This document shows, in pieces, positions 26,097 to 33,991 of a stretch of 43,070 nucleotides of DNA. Origin of the DNA: an uncultured Oscillospiraceae bacterium (GTDB taxonomy: Bacteria; Bacillota; Clostridia; Oscillospirales; Acutalibacteraceae); contig URJZ01000012.1 of assembly GCA_900548305.1 (NCBI GenBank), forward strand, positions 1 to 43,070, in the 5' to 3' direction. The translations under genes were made by a program, and so were the position numbers. The notes under the pieces were generated by a model that was not told where the DNA came from, made no database searches, and worked only from the letters and a program-made list of their open reading frames with translations. Within the stretch, counting starts at the first letter, position 1; every line of letters begins with the position of its first letter.

Positions 26097-27050
26097 ATGA
26101 ATATTTCAGTTATAGGATGTGGCCGCTGGGGAAGTTTTATCGCTTGGTATTTGGAGCGTGTATCCCATCAGGTTACATTATATGGAAGAAAAGGCTCTAA
26201 ACATTTAGAGCAATTCCGTCAGACACGTTCTAATGGATTATTAACATTGGACGAAAAAATTCATCTGACTGATGATTTAGAATCAGCGGTAAACAGTGCA
26301 GAAGTTATTGTAGTATCCATTTCGGCACAAAACTTTCGAACATTTATGAAAGAAATAGTGCAGTATAATTTAAATGGAAAATGTTTTGTATTGTGTATGA
26401 AAGGTATTGAAGCTGATACCGGAAAACGTTTAACGGAAATCGTAAAAGAATATACAAATACGCCTACAGCTATTTGGGTTGGACCAGGCCATGTACAGGA
26501 TTTTACAAGGGGAATACCAAACTGCATGGTAATTGATAGTGATGATAAAGCGCTAAAAGAAAGATTAGTTCAGGCTTTTTCCAGTCGCTTAATTCGCTTT
26601 TATTACGGTGATGATTTGTTGGGAAATGAAATTGGCGCAGCTTCCAAAAATGTAATAGGCATTGCGGCAGGTATGTTGGACGGCAAAGGAAAGACTGCAT
26701 TAAAAGGAGCATTAATGTCCAGAGGTACACGCGAAATTGCTCGTTTAATTAAAGCTATGGGCGGAAATGAGATTACCGCATATGGACTTGGACATTTAGG
26801 CGATTACCAGGCGACTGTATTTTCCGAATTCAGTCATAACCGTAAATTTGGAGAATTGTTTGTACAAGGTATGGATTACGGAGAATTAGCAGAAGGTGTT
26901 GCAACAGTAAAAGCATTGTTGCGTTTAGGTAAGAAATATCAAGTGGAACTGCCTATTTGTCAAGCAGTTTATGATATTATTTATGAGAAAAAGGATCCTG
27001 AACAAGTATTATCTGATTTGTTTTTGCGAAGCATAAAAATGGAATTTTGA
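26097..27050 (+). CDS. gpsA: NAD(P)-dependent glycerol-3-phosphate dehydrogenase
   Basis: A 317-residue enzyme that reduces dihydroxyacetone phosphate to sn-glycerol 3-phosphate for membrane lipid synthesis. The N-terminal Rossmann motif 'VIGCGRWGSFIAWYL' binds NAD(P)H. 'GPGHVQDFTRGIPN' and 'GAASKNVIGIAAGMLDG' (with the catalytic lysine) are the family substrate-site blocks. The protein is slightly short compared with the usual 330-340 residues. Its divergent N-terminal half means another member of the same dehydrogenase superfamily cannot be fully excluded. It is translationally close to azoR. Confidence 0.82.
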   Translation: MNISVIGCGRWGSFIAWYLERVSHQVTLYGRKGSKHLEQFRQTRSNGLLTLDEKIHLTDDLESAVNSAEVIVVSISAQNFRTFMKEIVQYNLNGKCFVLCMKGIEADTGKRLTEIVKEYTNTPTAIWVGPGHVQDFTRGIPNCMVIDSDDKALKERLVQAFSSRLIRFYYGDDLLGNEIGAASKNVIGIAAGMLDGKGKTALKGALMSRGTREIARLIKAMGGNEITAYGLGHLGDYQATVFSEFSHNRKFGELFVQGMDYGELAEGVATVKALLRLGKKYQVELPICQAVYDIIYEKKDPEQVLSDLFLRSIKMEF

Positions 27051-27062
27051 TTTTTTATGACA

Positions 27063-27091
27063 TTGACAATTTTCTAGTTTTGGAGTAAGAT
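27063..27091 (+). promoter_or_regulatory. Promoter of the mrp gene
   Basis: TTGACA (27063-27068, consensus), 17-bp spacer, TAAGAT (27086-27091). An inverted repeat ATATACC-N5-GGTATAT (27098-27116) lies at the predicted transcript start, overlapping a second TATAAT (27114-27119). It could be an operator. Confidence 0.6.
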
Positions 27092-27135
27092 ATTTAAATA
27101 TACCAAAAGGGTATATAATAGAAAGGATGAATGGC

Positions 27136-27963
27136 ATGAGTGAACAAAATTGTACACATGACTGTGGGTCATGCAGTTCTGATTGCAGTGCAAGAACAGA
27201 ACCGATGAAAGAACCTACACATGAGTTGAGTAACATTAAAAAAGTAATTGCAGTTGTAAGTGGAAAGGGCGGCGTTGGTAAATCTTTGGTTACTTCTTTA
27301 ATGGCTGTAACCATGAACCGCCGTGGACATAAAACAGCAATATTGGATGCAGACGTAACAGGACCGTCTATTCCAAAAGTTTTTGGTATTCATGAAAGAG
27401 CAATGGGTACCGAAGTAGGCATTATGCCATGTAAAAGTAAAACCGGTATTGAAGTTATGTCTGTAAATTTATTATTAGAAGATGTAACTGCTCCTGTTGT
27501 TTGGAGAGGACCTATTATTGCCGGTACAGTAAAACAATTTTGGTCTGAGGTAATTTGGGGTGATGTGGACTATATGTTTGTTGATATGCCTCCCGGTACG
27601 GGAGATGTTCCGTTAACAGTATTCCAATCTCTGCCTTTGGACGGAATTATTATTGTAACATCTCCGCAGGAACTGGTTTCTATGATTGTGGAGAAAGCAG
27701 TGAATATGGCAGATATGATGAAGATTCCTATTTTAGGGCTTGTAGAAAATATGAGCTATTTGAAATGTCCTGACTGCAACAAAGAAATTCAAGTCTTTGG
27801 AGAAAGCCATGTGGAAGAAATTGCTCAAAAACATGGTTTAAATGTATTAGCAAAACTTCCGATTGACCCAAGTATTGCAAAAAATTGTGATAAAGGACTT
27901 GTAGAACTAGTAGAAGGAAATTGGTTGGATGAAGTAGCCAAAACAATTGAAAACTTATCTTAA
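27136..27963 (+). CDS. Mrp/NBP35-type Fe-S cluster carrier ATPase
   Basis: A 275-residue P-loop ATPase of the Mrp/ApbC/NBP35 family, thought to bind and transfer Fe-S clusters in the cytoplasm. The start at 27136 is chosen because GAAAGGA (27121-27127) would overlap the alternative ATG at 27127. The N-terminus has four cysteines (C6, C10, C13, C17) as in NBP35-like members. The deviant Walker A 'GKGGVGKSLVTSLMA' and 'DMPPGTGDVPLT' follow. 'CPDC' near residue 210 is the dimer-bridging CxxC of the family. It is monocistronic with its own promoter and terminator. Confidence 0.9.
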   Translation: MSEQNCTHDCGSCSSDCSARTEPMKEPTHELSNIKKVIAVVSGKGGVGKSLVTSLMAVTMNRRGHKTAILDADVTGPSIPKVFGIHERAMGTEVGIMPCKSKTGIEVMSVNLLLEDVTAPVVWRGPIIAGTVKQFWSEVIWGDVDYMFVDMPPGTGDVPLTVFQSLPLDGIIIVTSPQELVSMIVEKAVNMADMMKIPILGLVENMSYLKCPDCNKEIQVFGESHVEEIAQKHGLNVLAKLPIDPSIAKNCDKGLVELVEGNWLDEVAKTIENLS

Positions 27964-27968
27964 ACTGT

Positions 27969-28002
27969 ATGCCGGCAGACCAGATTACTGCCGGCATTCT
28001 TG
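27969..28002 (+). terminator. Intrinsic terminator after the mrp gene
   Basis: GCCGGCAG (27971-27978) pairs with CTGCCGGC (27988-27995), with AT closing pairs outside, then a short interrupted T run. Confidence 0.8.
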
Positions 28003-28112
28003 TTGCTAAAAATATTTTTTATAATTTTGAGATAAAATGAGTTATGAATCGAAACCAACTACTGTATTGTGCATTATAAAAGTCTACATCTCTGAGAGTG
28101 TATAGGAGATAA

Positions 28113-28175
28113 ATGAGTACAAAATTCTATTTTGTAGTTTTAATGTTTTTTCTGCTGGAAAACCTCAAGATATAG
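28113..28175 (+). CDS. Possible 20-residue hydrophobic peptide upstream of the FNT gene
   Basis: ATG at 28113 follows AGGAG (28104-28108, 4-base spacing). The peptide begins MSTKFYFVVLMFFLLENLK and could span a membrane. No terminator follows, and a possible promoter for the next gene starts right after it. It may be a chance ORF or a leader peptide. Confidence 0.2.
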   Translation: MSTKFYFVVLMFFLLENLKI

Positions 28176-28184
28176 TTGTATAAT
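28156..28184 (+). promoter_or_regulatory. Putative promoter of the FNT gene
   Basis: TGGAAA (28156-28161), 17-bp spacer, TATAAT (28179-28184), 30 bases before the start codon. The -35 is weak. Confidence 0.4.
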
Positions 28185-28213
28185 GAAATAAAGTATAGTT
28201 TGAGGTGAATAGG

Positions 28214-28885
28214 ATGGAGAAATTTAAGTTGTTTCGTTATTCATTGCTTGCGGGTCTTATGATAGCGATAGGTGGCACTGTTAATTTATCCGTGGAAAAT
28301 AAAGTTGTAGGAGCATGTTTATTTTCCATTGGATTATTTACGGTGGTAAACCAACAATTTGCACTATTTACAGGGCGAGTTGGTGACTTTAAGCTGAAAC
28401 AACCAGCTTTTTTAATCGATTTGCTGATTATTTGGATTGGAAATTTTGCTGCAACAGTAGGAGTAGGATATTTATTACGAGTGACAAGAGTTGCACCTGC
28501 GTTATCTGCAAAGGCCGAAACGCTCAGTCAGGCAAAGTTGGCAGATAACCCCTTGAGCATTTTTGTATTGGCGATTTTTTGCGGTATTATTATGTATGTA
28601 GCTGTTGCTTGTTTTCGCAGCACAGAAAATCCAATTGGAAAGTATGCAGGTGTATTTATTGGTGTTCCTGTATTCATTTTGTGCGGATTTGAACATTGTG
28701 TAGCAAATATGTTTTATTTTTCTATTGCAAATGCATGGACATGGAAAACATTTCTTTGGCTGTTAATTATGACAGCTGGAAATGCCGTAGGTGGTTTGTT
28801 GATTCCTGTTATTAAATGCAATATTCCTTGTAGAAAGAAAAAAACAATATCGGAACAAGATGAAAAAAATAATCTTTCTAAGTAA
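28214..28885 (+). CDS. Formate/nitrite transporter (FNT) family channel
   Basis: A 223-residue integral membrane protein with about six hydrophobic helices. The family signature 'CGFEHCVANMFYFSIANAW' contains the central-pore histidine of FocA/NirC channels, and 'LFTGRVGDF' corresponds to the first-half 'LFTGN' loop. FNT proteins form pentamers that pass formate, nitrite, hydrosulfide or similar anions. The sequence alone does not tell which, and no formate lyase, nitrite or sulfite reductase gene is adjacent. It is shorter than E. coli FocA (285 residues), mainly at the N-terminus. GAGGTGA at 28202-28208 selects the ATG at 28214 over the GTG at 28205. Confidence 0.85.
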   Translation: MEKFKLFRYSLLAGLMIAIGGTVNLSVENKVVGACLFSIGLFTVVNQQFALFTGRVGDFKLKQPAFLIDLLIIWIGNFAATVGVGYLLRVTRVAPALSAKAETLSQAKLADNPLSIFVLAIFCGIIMYVAVACFRSTENPIGKYAGVFIGVPVFILCGFEHCVANMFYFSIANAWTWKTFLWLLIMTAGNAVGGLLIPVIKCNIPCRKKKTISEQDEKNNLSK

Positions 28886-28990
28886 TCGTTCAAATTTGAA
28901 AATATTATAATTGTTGTGTTGAAAAAAGCAGAAAAATGCTTTATCATATATAATTATAGGATCGACCTTTTACCTTTATATAAATAATAC

Positions 28991-29019
28991 TTTACAAAAT
29001 GTTTTGAATATGCTATTAT
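28991..29019 (+). promoter_or_regulatory. Promoter of perR-rubrerythrin
   Basis: TTTACA (28991-28996), 17-bp spacer, TATTAT (29014-29019) preceded by an extended -10 TG (29011-29012). Confidence 0.72.
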
Positions 29020-29033
29020 TGAAATGAAAACAG

Positions 29034-29048
29034 TAATTATTATTATTT
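29034..29048 (+). promoter_or_regulatory. Candidate PerR box
   Basis: TAATTATTATTATTT matches 10 of 14 defined positions of the PerR consensus TTATAATNATTATAA. It lies 15 bases downstream of the -10 box, a place where a bound repressor blocks transcription. It suggests autoregulation. AT-richness makes chance matches fairly likely. Confidence 0.4.
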
Positions 29049-29065
29049 TATTAGGGTGAGGATAG

Positions 29066-29461
29066 ATGGTTAGGAAACAAAATTTTAGTCGCAAAAGACA
29101 GGCGATTTTAGAAGTGCTCCGAAGCACCAAAATTCATCCAACCGCAGAGTGGGTACATCAAACCTTAAAAAGTGATTATCCTGATTTAAGTCTCGGCACT
29201 GTTTATCGCAATCTTGCTCAATTCAAAGAAGAGGGTATTATTTTGAGCATGGGGGTCATTAATGGACAAGAGCGTTTTGACGCAAATGTGTCCCCACACT
29301 CTCACTTTATTTGTCATGACTGCGGTTCTGTGATTGATATTGAAGAGACATTTGAAAATTTTGAGGCTGAAAAACAGGTAAGTAACAAATACGGTTTTAC
29401 CGTTGAGGAACAAAAAATTATTTTTTATGGTGTTTGTAATCAGTGTAAAGTTAGGCATTAG
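29066..29461 (+). CDS. perR: Peroxide-responsive repressor PerR (Fur family)
   Basis: A 131-residue Fur-family metalloregulator. The winged-helix DNA-binding part covers residues 1-75. The metal ligands align with B. subtilis PerR at a constant offset of 13: H24, D72, H78, H80, D91. The aspartate at D91 (PerR D104) distinguishes PerR from Fur, which has Glu there. Two CxxC pairs (C83/C86 and C124/C127) form the structural zinc site. PerR senses H2O2 by metal-catalysed histidine oxidation. It is directly followed (40 bp) by rubrerythrin, a typical PerR target, which supports the call. A PerR-like box lies in its 5' leader. Confidence 0.88.
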   Translation: MVRKQNFSRKRQAILEVLRSTKIHPTAEWVHQTLKSDYPDLSLGTVYRNLAQFKEEGIILSMGVINGQERFDANVSPHSHFICHDCGSVIDIEETFENFEAEKQVSNKYGFTVEEQKIIFYGVCNQCKVRH

Positions 29462-29501
29462 GCCTTAACTATATTAATGAAAATATTTGGAGGTTTTTAC
29501 A

Positions 29502-30047
29502 ATGAAAAAATTTGTATGTAGTGTATGTGGTTATGTTCATGTAGGAGATGAGGCACCAGAAGTTTGCCCAATTTGTAAAGCTCCTAAAGACAAATTTTAT
29601 GAGCAAACAGAAGAAACAGGTTATGCAACTGAGCATGTAATTGGCGTAGGTGCAGCAGACAAAATTGAAAAAGATGTTTATGAAGGTTTGGTTGCTCACT
29701 TCAACGGTGAATGCTGCGAAGTTGGTATGTATTTGGCAATGAGCCGTCAGGCAGACCGCGAAGGTTATCCAGAAATTGCAGAGGCTTTCAAAAAATATGC
29801 TTTTGAAGAAGCTGAGCATGCAGCTAAATTTGCTGAACTATTGGGTGAAGTTGTAACAACTTCCACAAAGAAAAACCTTGAATTGCGCGCAGCTGCTGAG
29901 GCTGGTGCTTGCGAAGGTAAATTTGAAATTGCAAAACGTGCAAAACAATTGAACTATGATGCAATTCATGATACAGTTCATGAAATGGCAAAAGACGAAG
30001 CTCGTCATGGTGCTGGTTTTGCAGGCTTGCTAAAAAGATATTTTTAA
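29502..30047 (+). CDS. Reverse rubrerythrin (N-terminal rubredoxin domain)
   Basis: A 181-residue non-haem iron protein that reduces hydrogen peroxide (and indirectly O2) in anaerobes. The domain order is reversed relative to classical rubrerythrin. The rubredoxin-like Fe(Cys)4 domain is first (C6, C9, C22, C25; 'CSVCGY' and 'CPICKAP'), and the diiron four-helix ferritin-like domain follows with 'FEEAEHAAKF' and 'AKDEARHGAGF'. This matches the revRbr proteins of Clostridium acetobutylicum. GGAGGT at 29489-29494 picks the ATG at 29502 over the one at 29487. It is probably co-transcribed with perR and derepressed by peroxide. Confidence 0.92.
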   Translation: MKKFVCSVCGYVHVGDEAPEVCPICKAPKDKFYEQTEETGYATEHVIGVGAADKIEKDVYEGLVAHFNGECCEVGMYLAMSRQADREGYPEIAEAFKKYAFEEAEHAAKFAELLGEVVTTSTKKNLELRAAAEAGACEGKFEIAKRAKQLNYDAIHDTVHEMAKDEARHGAGFAGLLKRYF

Positions 30048-30097
30048 TTTTACTTATGACTTGTCATAATCTTTGATTACGACGTTTTCATATTTTC

Positions 30098-30136
30098 AAC
30101 AAGAACAGGGCTGTATGCGGCCCTGTTCTTGTTTTT
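30098..30136 (+). terminator. Intrinsic terminator after rubrerythrin
   Basis: Perfect 14-bp stem AACAAGAACAGGGC (30098-30111) with GCCCTGTTCTTGTT (30120-30133), then Ts. Confidence 0.93.
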
Positions 30137-30145
30137 ACTGTATTC

Positions 30146-30190
30146 ACAATATTTATGGTAATTATAAAAATGAGATACAATATATATTGA
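30146..30190 (+). promoter_or_regulatory. Tandem NrdR boxes upstream of nrdAB
   Basis: ACAATATTTATGGT (30146-30159) and ACAATATATATTGA (30177-30190) resemble the NrdR box (ACA-TATAT-TGT type; about 12/14 and 13/14 to ACAATATATATTGT). They are 31 bp start to start, three helical turns, the spacing typical of NrdR operators. The second box overlaps the -35. NrdR itself is not in the window. Confidence 0.65.
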
Positions 30191-30214
30191 TTTTTTGGGA
30201 TTAGTCGTTATAAT
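30187..30214 (+). promoter_or_regulatory. Promoter of nrdAB
   Basis: TTGATT (30187-30192), 16-bp spacer, TATAAT (30209-30214), 38 bases before the nrdA start. Confidence 0.65.
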
Positions 30215-30252
30215 AATAGATAGACTAATTTTGAAGTTGTAAGGAGAACAGA

Positions 30253-32781
30253 ATGGAAATCATAAAAAGGGACGGACGTATTGAGCCTTACCAAAGTGAA
30301 AAAATAAAAGCTGCTGTTGCATCAGCTTTTCAAAGTATAAAGACAGAAATTGATGACACTGTTCTAAACAGTATTACGGAAGATGTACAGCAGCAATTGG
30401 TTCAGCTGCAGCAACAACATAAGTCTTTGCAAGTAGAAACCATTCAAGATGTTGTAGAGAAAACTTTAGTTGCACGTAATTTTTATAATGAAGTTAAAAG
30501 CTTTATTTTATACCGTGACAGTCAGGCTAAGAAAAGAGCCGCCAGACAAAGCATTGCTTGTCTATTTGAAAACAGACAAGTTGGTGATGTATTAAAAGGA
30601 ATTCAAAAAGATTATGACAGCGATGAATACCATCTGGAACTGCTATATCATAAGTTTTTTTCCTTTCAAAAAGAGCAAATGTCTGAAACTGAAAAATTAT
30701 CTATGCTGATAAAAGCGGCTGTAGAGCTAACTTCACAAGAATCTCCCAAATGGGAGTATATTGCAGCACGTTTGTTAATGCTGCGCTTTCAGTTGCAATT
30801 GCAGGCTGAACTGGATAAACAACAAATTACCAGCTTTTATGAGAAAATATCTTACTTAACCAATCAAAATCTATATGGTTCTTATATATTACAAGCATAT
30901 ACAAAAGCAGAAATTGATGAATTTGAAACATGGATTGTGGAAGAACGCAATCATCTATTTACATATAGCAGTTTGGATGTGCTTTTAAAGCGTTATGTGA
31001 TTCATACACACCAGTTGCTTTCTTTTGAAACGCCGCAAGAGATGTTTATGGGAATTGCCATGCATCTTGCGATGAATGAAACGCAAAATCGTTCTCAGTG
31101 GGTAAAACGTTTTTATGATATGCTCAGTCAGTTACAGGTAACCATGGCAACGCCTACACTGTCCAATGCCAGAAAACCGTTTCATCAATTATCCAGTTGC
31201 TTTATTGATACTGTTCCGGATTCCTTAACAGGTATCTATCGCAGTATTACCAATTTTGCACAGGTTTCAAAATTTGGCGGAGGAATGGGAATGTACTTTG
31301 GGAAAGTACGGGCTTCCGGTTCGCCGATTCGTGGCTTTCAAGGGGCTGCAGGCGGCGTTATACGTTGGATTAAACTGGCAAATGATACAGCTGTAGCGGT
31401 AGATCAGTTGGGTGTACGTCAAGGTGCGGTGGCTGTATACTTGGATATATGGCATAAGGATATACCTGAATTTTTACAATTGCGCACCAATAACGGTGAT
31501 GACCGTATGAAGGCGCATGATGTATTTCCTGCAATTTGTTATCCGGATTTATTCTGGAAAATGGCTCGTGACCAGATTGAAGACAATTGGTATTTGATGT
31601 GTCCTCATGAAATTTTATCCGTCAAGGGCTATGCTCTGGAAGATTATTATGGAGAAGAATGGGAAAAACGATATTTTGATTGTGTGGCTGACCACCGTAT
31701 TTCCAAACGCGTCATTCCAATCAAAGAATTAATTCGATTGATTATTAAATCGGCAGTAGAAACAGGAACTCCGTTTACCTTTAACCGTGACCATGTCAAC
31801 AAAATGAATCCAAACGGACATAAGGGTATGATTTATTGCTCCAATTTATGTACAGAAATTGCACAAAATATGAGTCCCATTTCTACCGTCAACCAAGAGG
31901 TAAAAACGGTTGATGGCGAAACTGTTGTAGTAAATACTACAAAACCAGGCGAGTTTGTGGTTTGTAATTTAGCTTCCCTCTCTTTAGGAAATATTGATGT
32001 GGAAAATCAAGAGGAACTTCGCAGTATTATTCATACTACTGTGCGTGCTTTGGATAATGTAATTGATTTGAATTTCTATCCACTTCCGTATGCAGAATTA
32101 ACTAACCAGACGTATCGTTCTATTGGTTTGGGTATTAGTGGTTATCACCATATGTTGGCAAAACGTAAAATCCAATGGGAATCAGATGCTCATTTGGAAT
32201 TTGTAGATGGCGTATTTGAAAATATCAATTACTACGCTATTGAAGCAAGTACACAAATAGCCAAAGAAAAGGGTAGTTATCGTTTATTTGAAGGCTCTGA
32301 TTGGCAGACGGGCGCTTATTTTGAAAAGCGTGGTTATCACTCGGAACGTTGGAGTAAACTAAAAGAAACAGTTGCACAAAATGGTATGCGCAATGCTTAC
32401 TTAATGGCGGTAGCGCCTACCAGTACTACTTCTATTATTGCTGGCACCACTGCAGGTTTAGATCCTGTAATGAATCGATACTTTTTGGAAGAAAAGAAAA
32501 ACAGCATTGTACCGAGGGTAGCTCCCGATTTGTCTATGGAAACCTTCTGGTATTATAAGAATGCGCATACGATTGACCAAACTTGGACGGTAAAATCATG
32601 CGGCGTACGTCAGCGCCATATTGATCAAGCGCAATCTTTAAACTTATATATTACAAACGACTATACATTCCGCCAAATTTTACAGCTTTATATTTTGGCA
32701 TGGGAAAAACAAGTAAAAACCATTTACTATATTCGCAGTAAAGCATTGGAAGTAGAAGAGTGCGAAGTATGTTCATCTTGA
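30253..32781 (+). CDS. nrdA: Class I ribonucleotide reductase, large (alpha) subunit
   Basis: An 842-residue catalytic subunit that reduces ribonucleoside diphosphates to deoxyribonucleotides. Residues 1-95 are an ATP-cone allosteric domain ('MEIIKRDGRIEPYQSEKI'). Active-site blocks include 'LSSCFID' (first redox cysteine), 'SNLCTEIAQN' (the Asn, thiyl-radical Cys and Glu), 'VVCNLASLSL' (second redox cysteine) and 'MAVAPTSTTSIIAGTTAG'. 'IYYIR' keeps the paired tyrosines of the radical path, and the C-terminal CEVC (837-840) is the thiol pair that is re-reduced by thioredoxin-like donors. It overlaps no neighbour; nrdB follows 21 bp later. Confidence 0.95.
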   Translation: MEIIKRDGRIEPYQSEKIKAAVASAFQSIKTEIDDTVLNSITEDVQQQLVQLQQQHKSLQVETIQDVVEKTLVARNFYNEVKSFILYRDSQAKKRAARQSIACLFENRQVGDVLKGIQKDYDSDEYHLELLYHKFFSFQKEQMSETEKLSMLIKAAVELTSQESPKWEYIAARLLMLRFQLQLQAELDKQQITSFYEKISYLTNQNLYGSYILQAYTKAEIDEFETWIVEERNHLFTYSSLDVLLKRYVIHTHQLLSFETPQEMFMGIAMHLAMNETQNRSQWVKRFYDMLSQLQVTMATPTLSNARKPFHQLSSCFIDTVPDSLTGIYRSITNFAQVSKFGGGMGMYFGKVRASGSPIRGFQGAAGGVIRWIKLANDTAVAVDQLGVRQGAVAVYLDIWHKDIPEFLQLRTNNGDDRMKAHDVFPAICYPDLFWKMARDQIEDNWYLMCPHEILSVKGYALEDYYGEEWEKRYFDCVADHRISKRVIPIKELIRLIIKSAVETGTPFTFNRDHVNKMNPNGHKGMIYCSNLCTEIAQNMSPISTVNQEVKTVDGETVVVNTTKPGEFVVCNLASLSLGNIDVENQEELRSIIHTTVRALDNVIDLNFYPLPYAELTNQTYRSIGLGISGYHHMLAKRKIQWESDAHLEFVDGVFENINYYAIEASTQIAKEKGSYRLFEGSDWQTGAYFEKRGYHSERWSKLKETVAQNGMRNAYLMAVAPTSTTSIIAGTTAGLDPVMNRYFLEEKKNSIVPRVAPDLSMETFWYYKNAHTIDQTWTVKSCGVRQRHIDQAQSLNLYITNDYTFRQILQLYILAWEKQVKTIYYIRSKALEVEECEVCSS

Positions 32782-32802
32782 GTATGAGGAGAGTAAAAAT
32801 AA

Positions 32803-33846
32803 ATGGCAACTTTAAAGAAAAAACCTTTGTTTAATCCTAACGGAGATGTAGAAGTATTAAAACGTCGTATGATTGGCGGTAATACTACAAACTTAAATGA
32901 TTTTAATAATATGAAATATGGTTGGGTAAGTGACTGGTATCGTCAAGCTATGAATAACTTCTGGATACCTGAGGAAATCAACCTAAACACAGATGTTCAG
33001 AACTACAACCAATTGACAAAAGCAGAGCGTACCGCATATGACAAAATTTTATCCTTCTTAATTTTTCTAGACAGTGTACAAACAGCCAATTTGCCTCATG
33101 TTGGCGAATATATTACAGCCAATGAAGTTAATCTATGCTTGACTATTCAGGCATTTCAGGAGGCTGTTCATTCGCAAAGTTATGGATATATGTTGGATAC
33201 TATTTGTTCTCCCGTAGAACGCAATGAGATTTTATATCAATGGCGTCAAGATGAACATTTGCTTCGCAGAAATGAATTCATTGGTAATTTATATAATGAA
33301 TTTCAGGAAAAGAAAGATGATCACACTTTGGTTCGTACTATGATAGCAAACTATATTTTAGAAGGAATCTATTTTTATTCCGGCTTTATGTTCTTTTATA
33401 ACTTAGGTCGCAATAATAAAATGCCCGGTTCTGTACAAGAAATTCGTTATATTAATCGTGATGAAAATACACATTTGTGGCTGTTTCGCTCTATTATTTT
33501 GGAATTGAAAAAAGAGGAACCGCATTTATTTACAGATGAATTAATAGAAGAATACCGCAGCATGATAAAAGAAGGGGTAGAGCAGGAAATTGCATGGGGG
33601 CATTATGTTATCGGTGATGATATTTCGGGATTGAATTGCCAAATGATTACAGATTACATTCGTTATTTGGGCAATTTACGTTGCATGAATTTAGGTTTTG
33701 AACCTTTATATCCAGGATATGAAAAAGAACCGGATTCCATGTCTTGGATTAGCCAATACAGCAATGCCAATTTAATTAAAACAGATTTCTTCGAAGGTCG
33801 TTCTACAGCTTATGCAAAAAGTACCGCTTTGGTAGATGATTTATAA
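32803..33846 (+). CDS. nrdB: Class I ribonucleotide reductase, small (beta) subunit
   Basis: A 347-residue ferritin-like subunit that generates the radical for NrdA. All six metal ligands are visible by alignment with E. coli R2: D90, E120, H123, E187, E221, H224. The radical tyrosine is retained at Y127 ('HSQSYGYM'), so this is a tyrosyl-radical type and not a class Ic enzyme. Whether iron or manganese is used cannot be read from the sequence, and no NrdI is adjacent. The ribosome binding site is GAGGAGAG. It is co-transcribed with nrdA. Confidence 0.95.
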   Translation: MATLKKKPLFNPNGDVEVLKRRMIGGNTTNLNDFNNMKYGWVSDWYRQAMNNFWIPEEINLNTDVQNYNQLTKAERTAYDKILSFLIFLDSVQTANLPHVGEYITANEVNLCLTIQAFQEAVHSQSYGYMLDTICSPVERNEILYQWRQDEHLLRRNEFIGNLYNEFQEKKDDHTLVRTMIANYILEGIYFYSGFMFFYNLGRNNKMPGSVQEIRYINRDENTHLWLFRSIILELKKEEPHLFTDELIEEYRSMIKEGVEQEIAWGHYVIGDDISGLNCQMITDYIRYLGNLRCMNLGFEPLYPGYEKEPDSMSWISQYSNANLIKTDFFEGRSTAYAKSTALVDDL

Positions 33847-33942
33847 TCTATATAATAATAGAATCTCTTGGTAAGACGGTGGGTGCTATTTACCATTTTT
33901 ATGTTATCTATTACAAGAAGATTTGATAGAAATGTTACTCCG

Positions 33943-33991
33943 AAGTAAAATAAAAAAGCAGGCATTATATGCCTGCTTTTTTATTTTACTT
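33943..33991. terminator. Bidirectional terminator between nrdB and the MATE gene
   Basis: A perfect 23-bp inverted repeat (33943-33965 and 33969-33991, core GCAGGCAT-TAT-ATGCCTGC) with A and T runs on each side. It overlaps the last codons of the minus-strand gene. Confidence 0.93.
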
